IMG/VR virus record: IMGVR_UViG_3300032116_000959
Coordinates: 1 to 30,012 of that record
Strand: one strand, 5' to 3'
Source of the DNA: a virus
Length of the DNA: 30,012 nucleotides
Under the pieces are notes generated by a model that saw only the letters and a program-made list of their open reading frames with translations, was not told where the DNA came from and ran no database searches. The position numbers and the translations under genes were made by a program. This document shows positions 7,896 through 16,511 of this stretch, in pieces (within the stretch, counting starts at the first letter, position 1; every line of letters starts with the position of its first letter).

Positions 7896-8606
7896 TTAGG
7901 CTTTCATAATATAGCAAAGTGCATAGTATGGTGGTAAGTTAGCATTAGTGCCACTAGAACCTGTTGTAGAGTTGGATACAGAAATGCCTGTAGTAGATGA
8001 GCCTGTTGTTTGAGATGCAGAAAACGCATTACCAACAGTTTCATATCTAATACTAGATGCAACAACACCACCAGACGGAACTGAATGAGTATGTCCTGGG
8101 TCTGTGACTGTAGCAGTATGGGTATGAGATACAACAATAGCATCTGCACTACCACCTGTTGCACCTACAGCGTATGTAGATGTAGCACCTACTACAAAAC
8201 GGTTACGTAAGTCTGGTGTAGAATTAGTTCCATCACATAATAACCAACCACTAGGAATACTAGCTGAAGAACCTGACCATATAATAATACCACCTGATGG
8301 TATAGCTGAACCCCATGTAGGTGTTGTGCTACCACCTGCTGATATTAATACTTGACCACTAGCACCTGCTGTTCCGTCTAGTCTAAATGCACCTGTAATG
8401 TCTACTGTGCCTGAAGATACTAATGTACCTGCAACTGTAAATGGGTCACCACTAGCACCTGTTTGTTGGTCTTTAAGTAATGCCATTAAACTACGAATGG
8501 AGTTGTTTAAGTTGGCTGGTGAACAACCTTCAGCAATATTGATATTGGTAATATCCGTATTGTCTGCTGCTGTTGAGCTAAATTCTGAAATTTTGGTTTT
8601 TGCCAT
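7896..8606 (-). CDS. Tail fibre with phage collar domain
   Basis: 236 residues. The N-terminal ~45 residues (MAKTKISEFSSTAADNTDIT ... NSIRSLMALLKD) are the usual attachment region of podovirus fibres. Then come Gly/Ser beta repeats and a tail collar domain: GGIIIWSGSSASIPSGWLLC, DGTNSTPDLRNRFVVGA and the histidine motif SHTHTATVTDPGHTHS. It ends in NLPPYYALCYIMKA. The HTH...HTH residues bind metal in collar-domain fibres such as those of T4 gp12. It is likely part of the receptor-binding apparatus, at the distal tail. Confidence 0.85.
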   Translation of the reverse strand: MAKTKISEFSSTAADNTDITNINIAEGCSPANLNNSIRSLMALLKDQQTGASGDPFTVAGTLVSSGTVDITGAFRLDGTAGASGQVLISAGGSTTPTWGSAIPSGGIIIWSGSSASIPSGWLLCDGTNSTPDLRNRFVVGATSTYAVGATGGSADAIVVSHTHTATVTDPGHTHSVPSGGVVASSIRYETVGNAFSASQTTGSSTTGISVSNSTTGSSGTNANLPPYYALCYIMKA

Positions 8607-8609
8607 TTT

Positions 8610-9269
8610 TTATCCTTGTCGTAACCATATATCTGATGATGGTGAAATTGTTGTCCATGTGTCTGAACTTGGTGATGTTGCTGTCCATGTATCTGAAGAT
8701 GGTGTCACAGGTGTCCATCCTTCACCTTGTATAATTCCGTTTGCTGTTACTGTAGCTATAGGTGTGATAGATGCACTTGCACCTGTGATAATACCACCTA
8801 GACAGTAGACACTAGCATTAGCGACTATGCTACCTTGACCACTTACTTCATAACCTGCTAAACAAGATACAGTTGTTGTACCTGTAATATTTCCAGCGTC
8901 TGTTCTGATGCGTAGATAATTAACTTCTACTTGACCATTAGCAGTAATACTTGCTGAACCTGCAATTTCAAACGAACCTATAGCAGTTACAGTCGCATTA
9001 CCTGTAATAGAACCTACAGCATCTCTTATGCGTAAGTAAACAGCACTTACATTAGCAGTTCCGTTTATAGAACCACTATCTAATCTTATTCTTGTTGCAC
9101 TACCTGTAACAGTAGCGTCTGCTGTAATAGCAGCACTAAATGGTTTTATCGCATTAGCATTAGCTGTAACGGTAGCGTCTGCATTTACTTGTGCAGTAGC
9201 TAATACTATGCCACCAATCTTGCCTAGAGTACTAAAAGAGGTTTCAGCAAATGCGCTTATCCCAAACAT
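8610..9269 (-). CDS. Repetitive beta-strand structural protein
   Basis: 219 residues. From about residue 20 it is built of short Ala/Thr/Val/Ile repeats such as ADATVTGSATRIRLDSGSI and GNATVTAIGSFEIAGSAS, spaced by roughly 20-30 residues, suggesting a beta-solenoid or stacked beta hairpins. The C-terminus has three tandem PSSDTW(T) units (TPSSDTWTATSPSSDTWTTI). It lies among fibre genes, 3 bases upstream of the collar fibre, with GGGGTGAATA before its ATG. A tail fibre or decoration role is inferred; no family is recognised with confidence. Confidence 0.6.
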   Translation of the reverse strand: MFGISAFAETSFSTLGKIGGIVLATAQVNADATVTANANAIKPFSAAITADATVTGSATRIRLDSGSINGTANVSAVYLRIRDAVGSITGNATVTAIGSFEIAGSASITANGQVEVNYLRIRTDAGNITGTTTVSCLAGYEVSGQGSIVANASVYCLGGIITGASASITPIATVTANGIIQGEGWTPVTPSSDTWTATSPSSDTWTTISPSSDIWLRQG

Positions 9270-9281
9270 TATTCACCCCTT

Positions 9282-9470
9282 TTATTTAATTAACTTATAT
9301 ATATCTTCTAAAGACTCTTTAACTATCCATGATTGTTGTGTAATAGAGTAGATATTAGTAGATGTTTCATCATCATTTTCTACTTCAAATACAGTCATTA
9401 TATGTTCAGAATTAATTAATAATGGTTTGCCTTTAAAGTCTTTTGAATTATTAGTAAGTTTAATTATCAT
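9282..9470 (-). CDS. Small FlbD-like protein
   Basis: 62 residues beginning MIIKLTNNSKDFKGKPLLIN. The order KLT...GKP..IN.E.I......(D)..T.I....(I)VKES.EDI...I is the pattern of the small FlbD family, better known from flagellar operons, where its role is poorly defined. It is unlikely to be flagellar here; small FlbD-like proteins also seem to occur in phages. An ATG three codons earlier (9479) is also possible; 9470 fits the usual family start MIKLT. It overlaps the upstream stop by 11 bases. Confidence 0.55.
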   Translation of the reverse strand: MIIKLTNNSKDFKGKPLLINSEHIMTVFEVENDDETSTNIYSITQQSWIVKESLEDIYKLIK

Positions 9471-9822
9471 TAATTGCATCCCAAGTTAATGTTTCTTCAT
9501 TCCATGTATATCTTTTACCATCTGTAGGATAGTCTACAGGTGGTTTCCATTGGCAAGTATTTTCATTTAATAGCCATGAATTAAATGGTTTAGGAGGAAT
9601 GAAAGCATCACGACCTTCATCATAAGTGTATCCAATACCAGCATAATTTTTACGAATTTTAGCGTTATAAGATGTTTGTTTCCATGTGCCACCTAATAAA
9701 TTAGAGCAAAATTCTATTCCTTTTTGTTCTGACTCTTGACCATTGGCATCAAGAATATCTTGATTAGATACTACTATTACTTGTTTTACTACATTGTTTT
9801 CTAGTTGTGCAAAATGTGCCAT
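9460..9822 (-). CDS. Conserved phage protein (MAHFAQL family)
   Basis: 120 residues starting MAHFAQLENNVVKQVIVVSN. The internal block NAKIRKNYAGIGYTYDEGRD followed by AFIPPKPFNSWLLNENTCQW is highly characteristic of a small protein I know from cyanophages and other aquatic phages, usually found alone or joined to tail fibres. Its function is unsettled; it is thought to be structural. AAAGGAAATAAT precedes this ATG, so the longer frame to 9888 is rejected. It is located between the Gly-rich adhesin and the FlbD-like gene. Confidence 0.7.
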   Translation of the reverse strand: MAHFAQLENNVVKQVIVVSNQDILDANGQESEQKGIEFCSNLLGGTWKQTSYNAKIRKNYAGIGYTYDEGRDAFIPPKPFNSWLLNENTCQWKPPVDYPTDGKRYTWNEETLTWDAINDN

Positions 9823-9838
9823 ATTATTTCCTTTAAGT

Positions 9839-11524
9839 TTAAGCTGTGTAACTTCCTGATGCGTTAAATTGAATAATTGTGTTTGCACCTGATGTTGTTA
9901 CTGTGGGAGTTCCTGTTGTAGTTCCTGAATAGTTAGCTGTAGGAACACTTAATATTACTACACCTGAACCACCTGATGCACCAGCGTGTGAACCTGATTG
10001 AGAACCACCTCCACCACCACCTCTATTTGCAGTTCCTGCTGTAGGTGCTGCAGTATTAGAACCAGCTCCTCCACCACCATCTCCACCTGTATTATTTGGT
10101 GCAGCATTACCACCGCCTCCACCACCTGCATAAGTGACTGAAGTTCCTGTAATAGAATTTGCTGTACCATCTCCACCATAACCTGTTCCATCTGTGTTAC
10201 CAGCTTCACTAGCACCACCACCACCGCCTCTTATGTTTGGTGATGTACTTCCATTTCCACCTGCAAAACCTTGTGCTGGAGTTGTACTTGGAGTATTACC
10301 TGCAGCACCTGTTCTATTCCAAGCACCTCCGCCACCAGAACCTCCAGCACTTGGTGTGTAAAATTCCCAATTACCGCAACCTCCACCACCTCCAGCAGAA
10401 GTGATTGTGGTTAATCCTGAACCTGATATAGATGAGTTTGAACCAACTGAACCTGTTAATCCATCTGCTGCTCCACCACCATTAGCTCCACCGCCACCGC
10501 CAGCTCCTACTGTTACTGTAATTGCTGTTCCTTTTACTACTGTTTGAGTTGATGTTCTGTATCCGCCAGCACCGCCACCGCCACCAGTAGTTGCTCCATC
10601 ATTACCACCTCCACCTCCACCACCACCTGCTACAACTAAAAATTCTACAGAATATTGTGGAGTTAAACTACCAGAACTTGTAAATGTATGTATTTGTTTA
10701 CCACCAGAAGTAGTAATTGTACCACCTGAAAATAAAGCGGTAGCAGATGTGTAAGATATGATGACTATGCCTGAACCGCCAGAGCCACCAGCATAAGTTG
10801 GAGCATTGGAAGAAGCTCCACCGCCACCACCACCTCTATTAGCTGTTCCACTATAACCATTACCATTAGGATTATCTCCTCCGTTACCACCACCGCCTGC
10901 ACCGCCTGTACCTCGTGTTCCACCATTATATGTACCGCCACCACCACCGCCTGCATAGGTTACGCTAGAGCCACTAATAGAAGATGCAGTTCCTGCACCA
11001 CCATTACCACCTGTTGTTGTAGTTCCATTACCTCCTACTTCACTAGCTCCACCACCGCCACCTTGTCCATAATTTCCTGAATTTGTTGAAGTTCCTGCAT
11101 TATTTCCTTGACCTGCTGTTCCATTACCTGGTGAACCAGTTCCAGCACCAGCACCTCCTGAACCTCCGTTACCACCATTTGTTCCACCTGGATGTGCACC
11201 AAAACCTCCTCCAGTAGAAGTAATAGTAGTTAAACCTGTGCCTGATATACTTGAATTAGAACCAGAAGCTCCACTTCCTGTTGAATTACCAGCACCACCT
11301 GCTCCAACAGTTATTGTATAAGTAATGCCTACGTTTAATGTAACAGTATTAGTTAATAATCCACCAGCACCGCCAGCTGTTCCTACAAGCCATCCTGAAG
11401 CAGCAGCACTACCAGCGCCTCCACCTGCAACTACAAGGTAGTCAGCAACAAGACCAGTTTGTTTAAAAGATAATGCTCCAAACCCTCTTGCTGAAGCAAT
11501 AGCAAATCTTGATAGTAGTGGCAT
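9839..11524 (-). CDS. Glycine-rich tail adhesin with duplicated domain
   Basis: 561 residues. A short conserved N-terminus (MPLLSRFAIASARGFGALSF) anchors two copies of a ~265-residue glycine-rich domain, each starting (D/E)(Y/F)LVVAGGG and containing YTITVGAGGAG, GSNSSISG.GLTTITS, SVTYAGGGGGG, GTANRGGGGGG and (G)GSG(I/V)VI. This matches the glycine-rich domains of phage receptor-binding adhesins, where Gly strands pack as polyglycine II sheets and loops contact the receptor. Start chosen at 11524 with AGGA eight bases upstream. It is probably host-range determining and displayed on the tail tip. Confidence 0.7.
   Translation of the reverse strand: MPLLSRFAIASARGFGALSFKQTGLVADYLVVAGGGAGSAAASGWLVGTAGGAGGLLTNTVTLNVGITYTITVGAGGAGNSTGSGASGSNSSISGTGLTTITSTGGGFGAHPGGTNGGNGGSGGAGAGTGSPGNGTAGQGNNAGTSTNSGNYGQGGGGGASEVGGNGTTTTGGNGGAGTASSISGSSVTYAGGGGGGTYNGGTRGTGGAGGGGNGGDNPNGNGYSGTANRGGGGGGASSNAPTYAGGSGGSGIVIISYTSATALFSGGTITTSGGKQIHTFTSSGSLTPQYSVEFLVVAGGGGGGGGNDGATTGGGGGAGGYRTSTQTVVKGTAITVTVGAGGGGGANGGGAADGLTGSVGSNSSISGSGLTTITSAGGGGGCGNWEFYTPSAGGSGGGGAWNRTGAAGNTPSTTPAQGFAGGNGSTSPNIRGGGGGASEAGNTDGTGYGGDGTANSITGTSVTYAGGGGGGNAAPNNTGGDGGGGAGSNTAAPTAGTANRGGGGGGSQSGSHAGASGGSGVVILSVPTANYSGTTTGTPTVTTSGANTIIQFNASGSYTA
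9850..11443 (-). repeat. Tandem duplication inside the glycine-rich adhesin
   Basis: Two successive copies, about 10660-11443 and 9850-10655, encode the same order of landmarks (LVVAGGG, TVGAGG, SNSSISG, TYAGGGGGG, TANRGGGGGG, SGGSG). The DNA is a dense run of ccacca triplets on the + strand, so slippage and recombination between copies are likely ways for this locus to vary. Confidence 0.75.
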
Positions 11525-11534
11525 CCAATAATTC

Positions 11535-12308
11535 CTATTTGAATTGTGTTTGTGAAGCAAATACTGTAAAGGTTGCTGAACCTGTTTTAACAATAGTATA
11601 TGAGTAAGCGTCTATAGATGAAGCGTTACCAGCAGCCCACGCTGTGCCACCTTGATATTTAGGTGTAACAGATGAACCATCTATTTGAACAGTATTATTA
11701 TAATATGCTGTTGCACCTTGTGTGACTAAAAATACAACTGTAATAGCTTCACCTGTAGCCATAGCTGTATTTAAAGATGTGCCTGAAGATGCTCTAAAGT
11801 TTACTGTCCAGTTAGCTGAAGCATTAGATGTATAATATAAAACTGATTGTGTAGTCACATCATAATTAATTGTGCCTGTAGCTGCGGTTGCTGATACTGT
11901 AATGCCTTCTAAAGCATTAACAAATTTAGATGATATAACAGAAGTTGAACCTGTGAATGTTTGAGTAGCTGTGAATGATGTTGCTGTGCCTGGTGCTACA
12001 TAGTCTGTACCTGCTGTGGCTGCTGTTGTATTACCACTAGCACCTTTTAATACGCTAGAGCCTGAAGTAGCAGCACAAAAGTCTGTACCAGCAGTAGCAT
12101 TTGCTAATGCACCACCACTATTTGCTTTTAGAATAGATGTACCTGAAGGAGGTTCTAAATAGTCTGTGCCTGCTGTAGCTGCAGTAAGACCAGTAGAGCC
12201 ATCACCTTTTTGAAGTGCTGTACTAGAAGTTAAGCCAATGATAGTATCACCTGACTGTAATTCTTGTATACTTGTGCCATTTAGCACTAATCCATAACGA
12301 GTTGCCAT
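11535..12308 (-). CDS. Tail fibre protein with TAGTDY repeats
   Basis: 257 residues. The N-terminus MATRYGLVLNGTSIQELQSG is typical of a fibre attachment region. It contains three copies of (T/N)ATAGTD(Y/F) at about residues 43-101, separated by Ser/Gly loops, a signature of trimeric phage fibre shafts. The C-terminal half (TINYDVTTQSVLYYTSNASA ... IDAYSYTIVKTGSATFTVFA) looks like a globular beta head domain seen at fibre tips. The start follows AAGGATAATT. Function as a receptor-binding or accessory fibre is inferred from the repeats and neighbours. Confidence 0.7.
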   Translation of the reverse strand: MATRYGLVLNGTSIQELQSGDTIIGLTSSTALQKGDGSTGLTAATAGTDYLEPPSGTSILKANSGGALANATAGTDFCAATSGSSVLKGASGNTTAATAGTDYVAPGTATSFTATQTFTGSTSVISSKFVNALEGITVSATAATGTINYDVTTQSVLYYTSNASANWTVNFRASSGTSLNTAMATGEAITVVFLVTQGATAYYNNTVQIDGSSVTPKYQGGTAWAAGNASSIDAYSYTIVKTGSATFTVFASQTQFK

Positions 12309-12316
12309 AATTATCC

Positions 12317-12754
12317 TTAACTTACTGTAACATTAATTGTTGAGCCACTTCTGTTTAATACAGGTAGAAAACCATTAGCTAAAGCAACGTCAGCAGTAGT
12401 GGCATCTCTTTTATAAACTGATAGTTTAGTAGGTAGATTACCTTCATAAATTGCTTTTTCAGCAGGATAAGTCACAAAGACATCTTTTATGCCTGCACTA
12501 AAATTAACTGCAGTTCCACCATTGCTAGACTCTAGGATAGTGTCACGAGATAAAGTAGTGCCTGAAGATGTGTATGTTCCTATACCTACTTCCCACTCAT
12601 TTGTATTGGCTAATTGGATAGTATAGAACGTAGTATTACCATTACCAATAACAGAGAATGACTGAAAGCCTGTAGCAGCACCACCTAGTGTAACTGTGCC
12701 TGTGCCTGTGGTCGTAGTGGTTTCTCTTACCCTATCTTTAACGACTAGAGCCAT
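12317..12754 (-). CDS. Conserved structural protein (MALVVKDRV family)
   Basis: 145 residues starting [20 protein letters not shown]. The pattern [20 protein letters not shown] ... [20 protein letters not shown] ... FVTYPAEKA is a well-conserved fold found in many tailed phages, alone or as the N-terminal part of longer fibres, and is all beta. It likely links fibre to tail body. The exact role is not established. SD AAGGATAAATC lies just before the ATG. It sits between a Gp80-like protein and the TAGTDY fibre, one gene of a contiguous tail-fibre series. Confidence 0.65.
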   Translation of the reverse strand: MALVVKDRVRETTTTTGTGTVTLGGAATGFQSFSVIGNGNTTFYTIQLANTNEWEVGIGTYTSSGTTLSRDTILESSNGGTAVNFSAGIKDVFVTYPAEKAIYEGNLPTKLSVYKRDATTADVALANGFLPVLNRSGSTINVTVS

Positions 12755-12763
12755 GATTTATCC

Positions 12764-13150
12764 TTACGCTAATGTAACTGAAAGGTTACCTGAAGCTATT
12801 TTAAAAATATCACCAGAGTCAATTGCTTTAGCTGTATCTAATGCTGTATGATATAAAAGATTGCCTGATGTTGCTGCATCATTAATACCAATCCAACCTA
12901 CTGTTCCCCATGAAGCTGTTGCTGTTGGGAATGTAACGTCAGCATTGTTTGTAGTTACACCGTTAGCTGGTGCGCCAAATGTAACTGCTGTTCTAGCATA
13001 TGAACCACCTGATACTTCTGTACCACTACCTGCGTCTGTAGGGTCTGAAGTCCATAGTGATACATATACTGTTGCGACTGATGTATATGTTGTGTTGCGT
13101 AGAGTTGCATTGATTAATGCGTTCTCTAAAAAATTACTCATTTCTGCCAT
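12764..13150 (-). CDS. Phage tail fibre protein, Gp80-like
   Basis: 128 residues. After a short helix (NFLENALINATLRN) the chain runs TVYVSLWTSDPTDAGSGTEV, SGGSYARTAVTFGAP, ATASWGTVGWIGINDAATSG, NLLYHTALDTAKAIDSGD and FKIASGNLSVTL. This is the conserved order of the small phage protein family often annotated as tail fibre protein/Gp80. It is a compact beta domain of the tail. Position directly after the head adaptor gene suggests it belongs to the proximal tail or fibre base. No catalytic motif is seen. Confidence 0.65.
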   Translation of the reverse strand: MAEMSNFLENALINATLRNTTYTSVATVYVSLWTSDPTDAGSGTEVSGGSYARTAVTFGAPANGVTTNNADVTFPTATASWGTVGWIGINDAATSGNLLYHTALDTAKAIDSGDIFKIASGNLSVTLA

Positions 13151-13160
13151 GATTTTTCCT

Positions 13161-13769
13161 TTATCTTGGTGTTACGCTTAATGTTGTGTATGGATATGTT
13201 GCACCTAAATCACTCTTCTTAATATTCGCAATTGCTCTATCGTATAAAGCAGACCATGTAGCAATTCTTTGGTCGTTCATAAGATATGGTTCTGCCTCTG
13301 CTAGAGTTGCGTAAAGTAGAGCATCTGGATAGTATGCTAAGAACAAGTTACTAGCTGTAGTGCTAGATATAAATGTAGGTTGAGCATAATATAAAATTTG
13401 AACTGTGTAGCTTGTATCAGGACCTGGTGCAAACTTAAACTCTGTACCTAACATAGTAAAGTAATGTGGTCTTCCTGATAATGTTGTTTGACCATCTCTA
13501 AAGAATAAGTCAGGTGACTGAAACTCTAGTAATACAGGTGGGTTTCCTAACATATGTATTTCTCTGACTTCTAAAAAGTCTGTAGGAAAACCTACTGTGC
13601 TATCTGTTGTAGTTGCAGTAGCGACCTTTAACATTCTTTCTGTTCGCAAATCACGAGTCATTCTGAATTGTGCCATCTGAATGAAGTCAGGTATCTGTGA
13701 TGATAAGTCTGTTCGTGCTAAGTAGTTTTCTACTGTAGTTACAAACGCACTATAGTTAGTAAATGCCAT
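13161..13769 (-). CDS. Head-tail adaptor, SU10 adaptor type
   Basis: 202 residues. The N-terminal helices (YSAFVTTVENYLARTDLSSQ, IPDFIQMAQFRMTRDLRTER) followed by GFPTDFLEVREIHML, a central beta insert, and a C-terminal helical part (YPDALLYATLAEAEPYLMND, WSALYDRAIANIKKSDLG) match the adaptor of phage SU10 and relatives. In the virion twelve copies would bind below the portal and carry the tail. This agrees with the SU10-type capsid protein in the same operon. It overlaps the glycosyltransferase stop by 14 bases. Confidence 0.75.
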   Translation of the reverse strand: MAFTNYSAFVTTVENYLARTDLSSQIPDFIQMAQFRMTRDLRTERMLKVATATTTDSTVGFPTDFLEVREIHMLGNPPVLLEFQSPDLFFRDGQTTLSGRPHYFTMLGTEFKFAPGPDTSYTVQILYYAQPTFISSTTASNLFLAYYPDALLYATLAEAEPYLMNDQRIATWSALYDRAIANIKKSDLGATYPYTTLSVTPR

Positions 13770-14469
13770 CTAATTGTCCTTTTAGTCTATCCCAGCACTT
13801 GTCCATCTCATCTTTATGCCATTCACTCGCAGCTAATGAGCTTAACCATGCTGTTCTATCAAAATGTGTTAAGTTTTCTATGTCTTTTATGTTATTGGAT
13901 ACAGGAATTGCAGGGCTATATGGTGAACCTATAACAGGAACACCACGAATAAGTGCTTCTACATCTGCTACACTACCAAAACTCACAATAACATGAGCTT
14001 TTTCTAATGTTTTCTTAAAGTCACCTTCGCCTTTACGCTTAATGACAATTTTTCTCTCTGTATATTTTCTAATTTCTTCTATGGTTGTATCTAACCAAGT
14101 AGAAGTTTGGTAAATGTAAGCTATTTTTTCTGGTGGTGGTAAGATAACTACGTTTTCACCACTACGATATTCGTGAACTTTAGGTATTTCTCTATCAGAC
14201 TCACGCCAATCTGTGCAATGGTAGTTATTTACACAGAATCTAGCCCACGATAAGTCCATTTCTCTATGAAAATAGCCATGGTCTATCAGAATATATGGTA
14301 TTTTTTGTTCTCTACATGATATTTGTATCTTATCTGCACCATGTAAATTACCTACTACGACTGGAATTGACTTACCATCCCATTCTTTTGTTAAAATGCC
14401 CTTACAATGCGTTTGTAAGCGTTTTAAGACGTTATCTCTACGTTCTATGCCACTCAGTATTAACTGCAT
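13756..14469 (-). CDS. Putative GT-B glycosyltransferase
   Basis: 237 residues. The C-terminal part contains AHVIVSFGSVADVEALIRGV and PVIGSPYSP, the nucleotide-sugar binding motif of GT-B folds seen in capsule polysaccharide and CMP/CDP-type transferases: a strand, a Gly-Ser turn, then an E-A-L-x-x-G-V-P-V loop. The N-terminal half has VVVGNLHGADKIQISC and ILIDHGYFH. It is shorter than full GT-B enzymes (about 300-400), so the N-terminal domain is reduced. It is the last of three glycosyltransferase-like genes before the adaptor; donor and acceptor are unknown. No clear SD lies before the ATG, which sits 32 bases inside the preceding gene. Confidence 0.6.
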   Translation of the reverse strand: MQLILSGIERRDNVLKRLQTHCKGILTKEWDGKSIPVVVGNLHGADKIQISCREQKIPYILIDHGYFHREMDLSWARFCVNNYHCTDWRESDREIPKVHEYRSGENVVILPPPEKIAYIYQTSTWLDTTIEEIRKYTERKIVIKRKGEGDFKKTLEKAHVIVSFGSVADVEALIRGVPVIGSPYSPAIPVSNNIKDIENLTHFDRTAWLSSLAASEWHKDEMDKCWDRLKGQLDGIY

Positions 14470-15184
14470 CTAAAACTTGTTCTACGCTTATTGCTTTGCT
14501 TTTTAGAAGGCAATGCTGACATACGCTATCATAAGTCCCACATGGCTCTGAACCGTCATGTATATTTCTATGGGTATCATATCCTAAATGCCTCGGTGAA
14601 GTAAAACCTGTCCATATAACTACAGAAGGTATGCCTAAAGCTGCTGCTGCATGATGTAAGCCACCGTCTGTTCCTACAAATAACTTTGCTTTGCTTAATA
14701 TTGCTAATGCGCTTCTAAAGGTTGGTGTTTCTACCCACTTTGTTTTCTTGTCAGTAGTGACATCACCTAATTGTATCCATGGTAAATCATGCTTGAGTAA
14801 TTCATCCCAACCATGCCATGCTTTGTTTACTGTATGTATGTAAAGTTTTTTAACATTAGGCTCTACAACTATGTAGTCCTTATCTATCTTATCTATGTTT
14901 TTCTTTTCTACTTGGTTAAAGTATATTTCACCTGGTCTAGGTTTATATTCATCATTGAATAATAAACGACCATTCTTTGTGCCTTTGAGATAAGGTCTGT
15001 GTCCTTGATAGTTTTTAACCCATACTACGTCTGTATCAGAGTTACTAGCCATTCTAGGATTGTTAGCAAATACTTGACCATCCCATGACATTCTAACGCC
15101 ATCACCTAACTTAACCTTTTTACCGGTGCGTTCATTAGCTTCTTTAGCATCACCAGATGCCATTAACCAATCACCAAGTCCCAT
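14438..15184 (-). CDS. GT9-like glycosyltransferase
   Basis: 248 residues starting MGLGDWLMASGDAKEANERT, the N-terminal (G)LGD(W)LM(A/T)S motif of GT9-like enzymes. The second half holds SKAKLFVGTDGGLHHAAAAL then GIPSVVIWTGFTSPRHLGYD, the D/GGxxHxAAALGxPxVxxxG signature of heptosyltransferase-type ADP-sugar binding. Four cysteines near the end (CGTYDSVCQHC) may bind metal. It overlaps the TPR gene by 14 bases. Likely a sugar transferase acting on a phage or host glycan; the acceptor cannot be read from sequence. Confidence 0.7.
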   Translation of the reverse strand: MGLGDWLMASGDAKEANERTGKKVKLGDGVRMSWDGQVFANNPRMASNSDTDVVWVKNYQGHRPYLKGTKNGRLLFNDEYKPRPGEIYFNQVEKKNIDKIDKDYIVVEPNVKKLYIHTVNKAWHGWDELLKHDLPWIQLGDVTTDKKTKWVETPTFRSALAILSKAKLFVGTDGGLHHAAAALGIPSVVIWTGFTSPRHLGYDTHRNIHDGSEPCGTYDSVCQHCLLKSKAISVEQVLDAVNTEWHRT

Positions 15185-16511
15185 TTAATTGCTTGGCTAC
15201 TTTATTTATAACTTCTGACCATTTGTCATTGTCTTGATATATTAGTCTCATGTGACGATACCAAGGCATACTTGCTTGTGCATAACGCCATTGATGCCAT
15301 GTAGGAACTAGACACCATGTCTTAACACCCATAGCTGCTGCACAATGTAATGCTGTTGTATTCACACCTATGACCATATCACATTCAGCTATTAATGCTG
15401 CTGTATCATCATAGTCTTTTGCGTTTGTCGCAAAATCATAGTATTTAACACCGTCTAATTTGCGTTCTACGCTATAATCTAAACTGACTAATACATAGTC
15501 TTTGAGCTTGAGTAATGGCTCTATATCTTCTTGTGTAAGTTCGCGACCTTTAGCATTAGTATGTTTAATACCACCTTTAGTCGTAAGACCTATAACTTTC
15601 TTACCCCATGAGTCAAACAACCCACGCCACATAGTGCGTCTTTCAGGGTCAGCTTTTAGATAAGGTGTGCCAGGAAAGTCTTTATTAGTATGTCTAAAGA
15701 ACTCAGGTAAACCACCTATTGCACATCTATAGTCAAACTTCTTATCTGCTAACCATTCAGGGCTATCTTCTTTACGAGTGCCATGCACTTCTGCTTCAGG
15801 AAAGCTACGTGTAAATAAACCTTCTAATCTTGGGTCACAGTCTATGTAGACTTTATGGCTTGACTTGATAGCGTCAGGAATACAGCTACCATAGAATATC
15901 TCATCACCTAAACCTTGTTCGCCATAAATAACTAATGTTTTATTCGGTGAACCATCCCATCTTACTTCGTCACCATACACCCATTCTTTTCTAAACTTAC
16001 CACCAAGTGACTTACCCCAATACTCCCAACCTTTATCCCATTCACCTTTAGCTAGATAGCTATGTGCTAGGTTTAGTTGACCATGTATATCGTTAGGGTT
16101 ACATTCTAAAGCCATCTTACAGGCTTTCTCTGCATCATCCCATTTAGATGTTTGGACTAATGTTGCTGCTGCATTAGAATAAGCTAATGCGTATGTAGGG
16201 TCTAATTCTGCTGACTTTAGGAAATACTTTAGAGCATCTTCATACATATTTAGTTCATGTGCTGCACGACCTAAAGATGTCCATATGGCTTTATTGCCTG
16301 GCATCTCTTGTAATGCTCTACGGAAGAACTGATATGCAAATGCAGGCTTATCGCCTTGTAACCAGATATATCCTAGAAAGTTTAGTGTAGCAGCGTCATT
16401 AGGATATTCTTCTAATACAGAATATATAAGTGGTAATGCTTCGTCATACTTTTCCTGGTTGATAAGGTCATGTATGGCTAACTGTATATTTTTTATTTCG
16501 TTTAAGTCCAT
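15171..16511 (-). CDS. TPR-glycosyltransferase fusion (GT9/OGT-like)
   Basis: 446 residues. Residues 1-~170 form about four tetratricopeptide repeats (for example YDEALPLIYSVLEEYPNDAA, YEDALKYFLKSAELDPTYAL, WDDAEKACKMALECNPNDIH). The rest is a GT9/OGT-like catalytic region with GEQGLGDEIFYGSCIPD and IAECDMVIGVNTTALHCAAA near the C-terminus. TPR plus GT is the plan of O-GlcNAc transferases and of bacterial protein glycosyltransferases, where TPRs bind the protein substrate. That suggests glycosylation of a protein, possibly a capsid or tail subunit encoded in this operon. The substrate is inference. Confidence 0.7.
   Translation of the reverse strand: MDLNEIKNIQLAIHDLINQEKYDEALPLIYSVLEEYPNDAATLNFLGYIWLQGDKPAFAYQFFRRALQEMPGNKAIWTSLGRAAHELNMYEDALKYFLKSAELDPTYALAYSNAAATLVQTSKWDDAEKACKMALECNPNDIHGQLNLAHSYLAKGEWDKGWEYWGKSLGGKFRKEWVYGDEVRWDGSPNKTLVIYGEQGLGDEIFYGSCIPDAIKSSHKVYIDCDPRLEGLFTRSFPEAEVHGTRKEDSPEWLADKKFDYRCAIGGLPEFFRHTNKDFPGTPYLKADPERRTMWRGLFDSWGKKVIGLTTKGGIKHTNAKGRELTQEDIEPLLKLKDYVLVSLDYSVERKLDGVKYYDFATNAKDYDDTAALIAECDMVIGVNTTALHCAAAMGVKTWCLVPTWHQWRYAQASMPWYRHMRLIYQDNDKWSEVINKVAKQLNGTW

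Noticed and set aside
8398-8808. 136-codon plus-strand frame
   Set aside because: It lies across two well supported fibre genes on the minus strand, with no ribosome site of its own.
9958-10956. Minus-strand frames of 63-88 codons rich in Val, Leu and Gln
   Set aside because: They are out-of-frame readings of the glycine-rich adhesin's triplet repeats.
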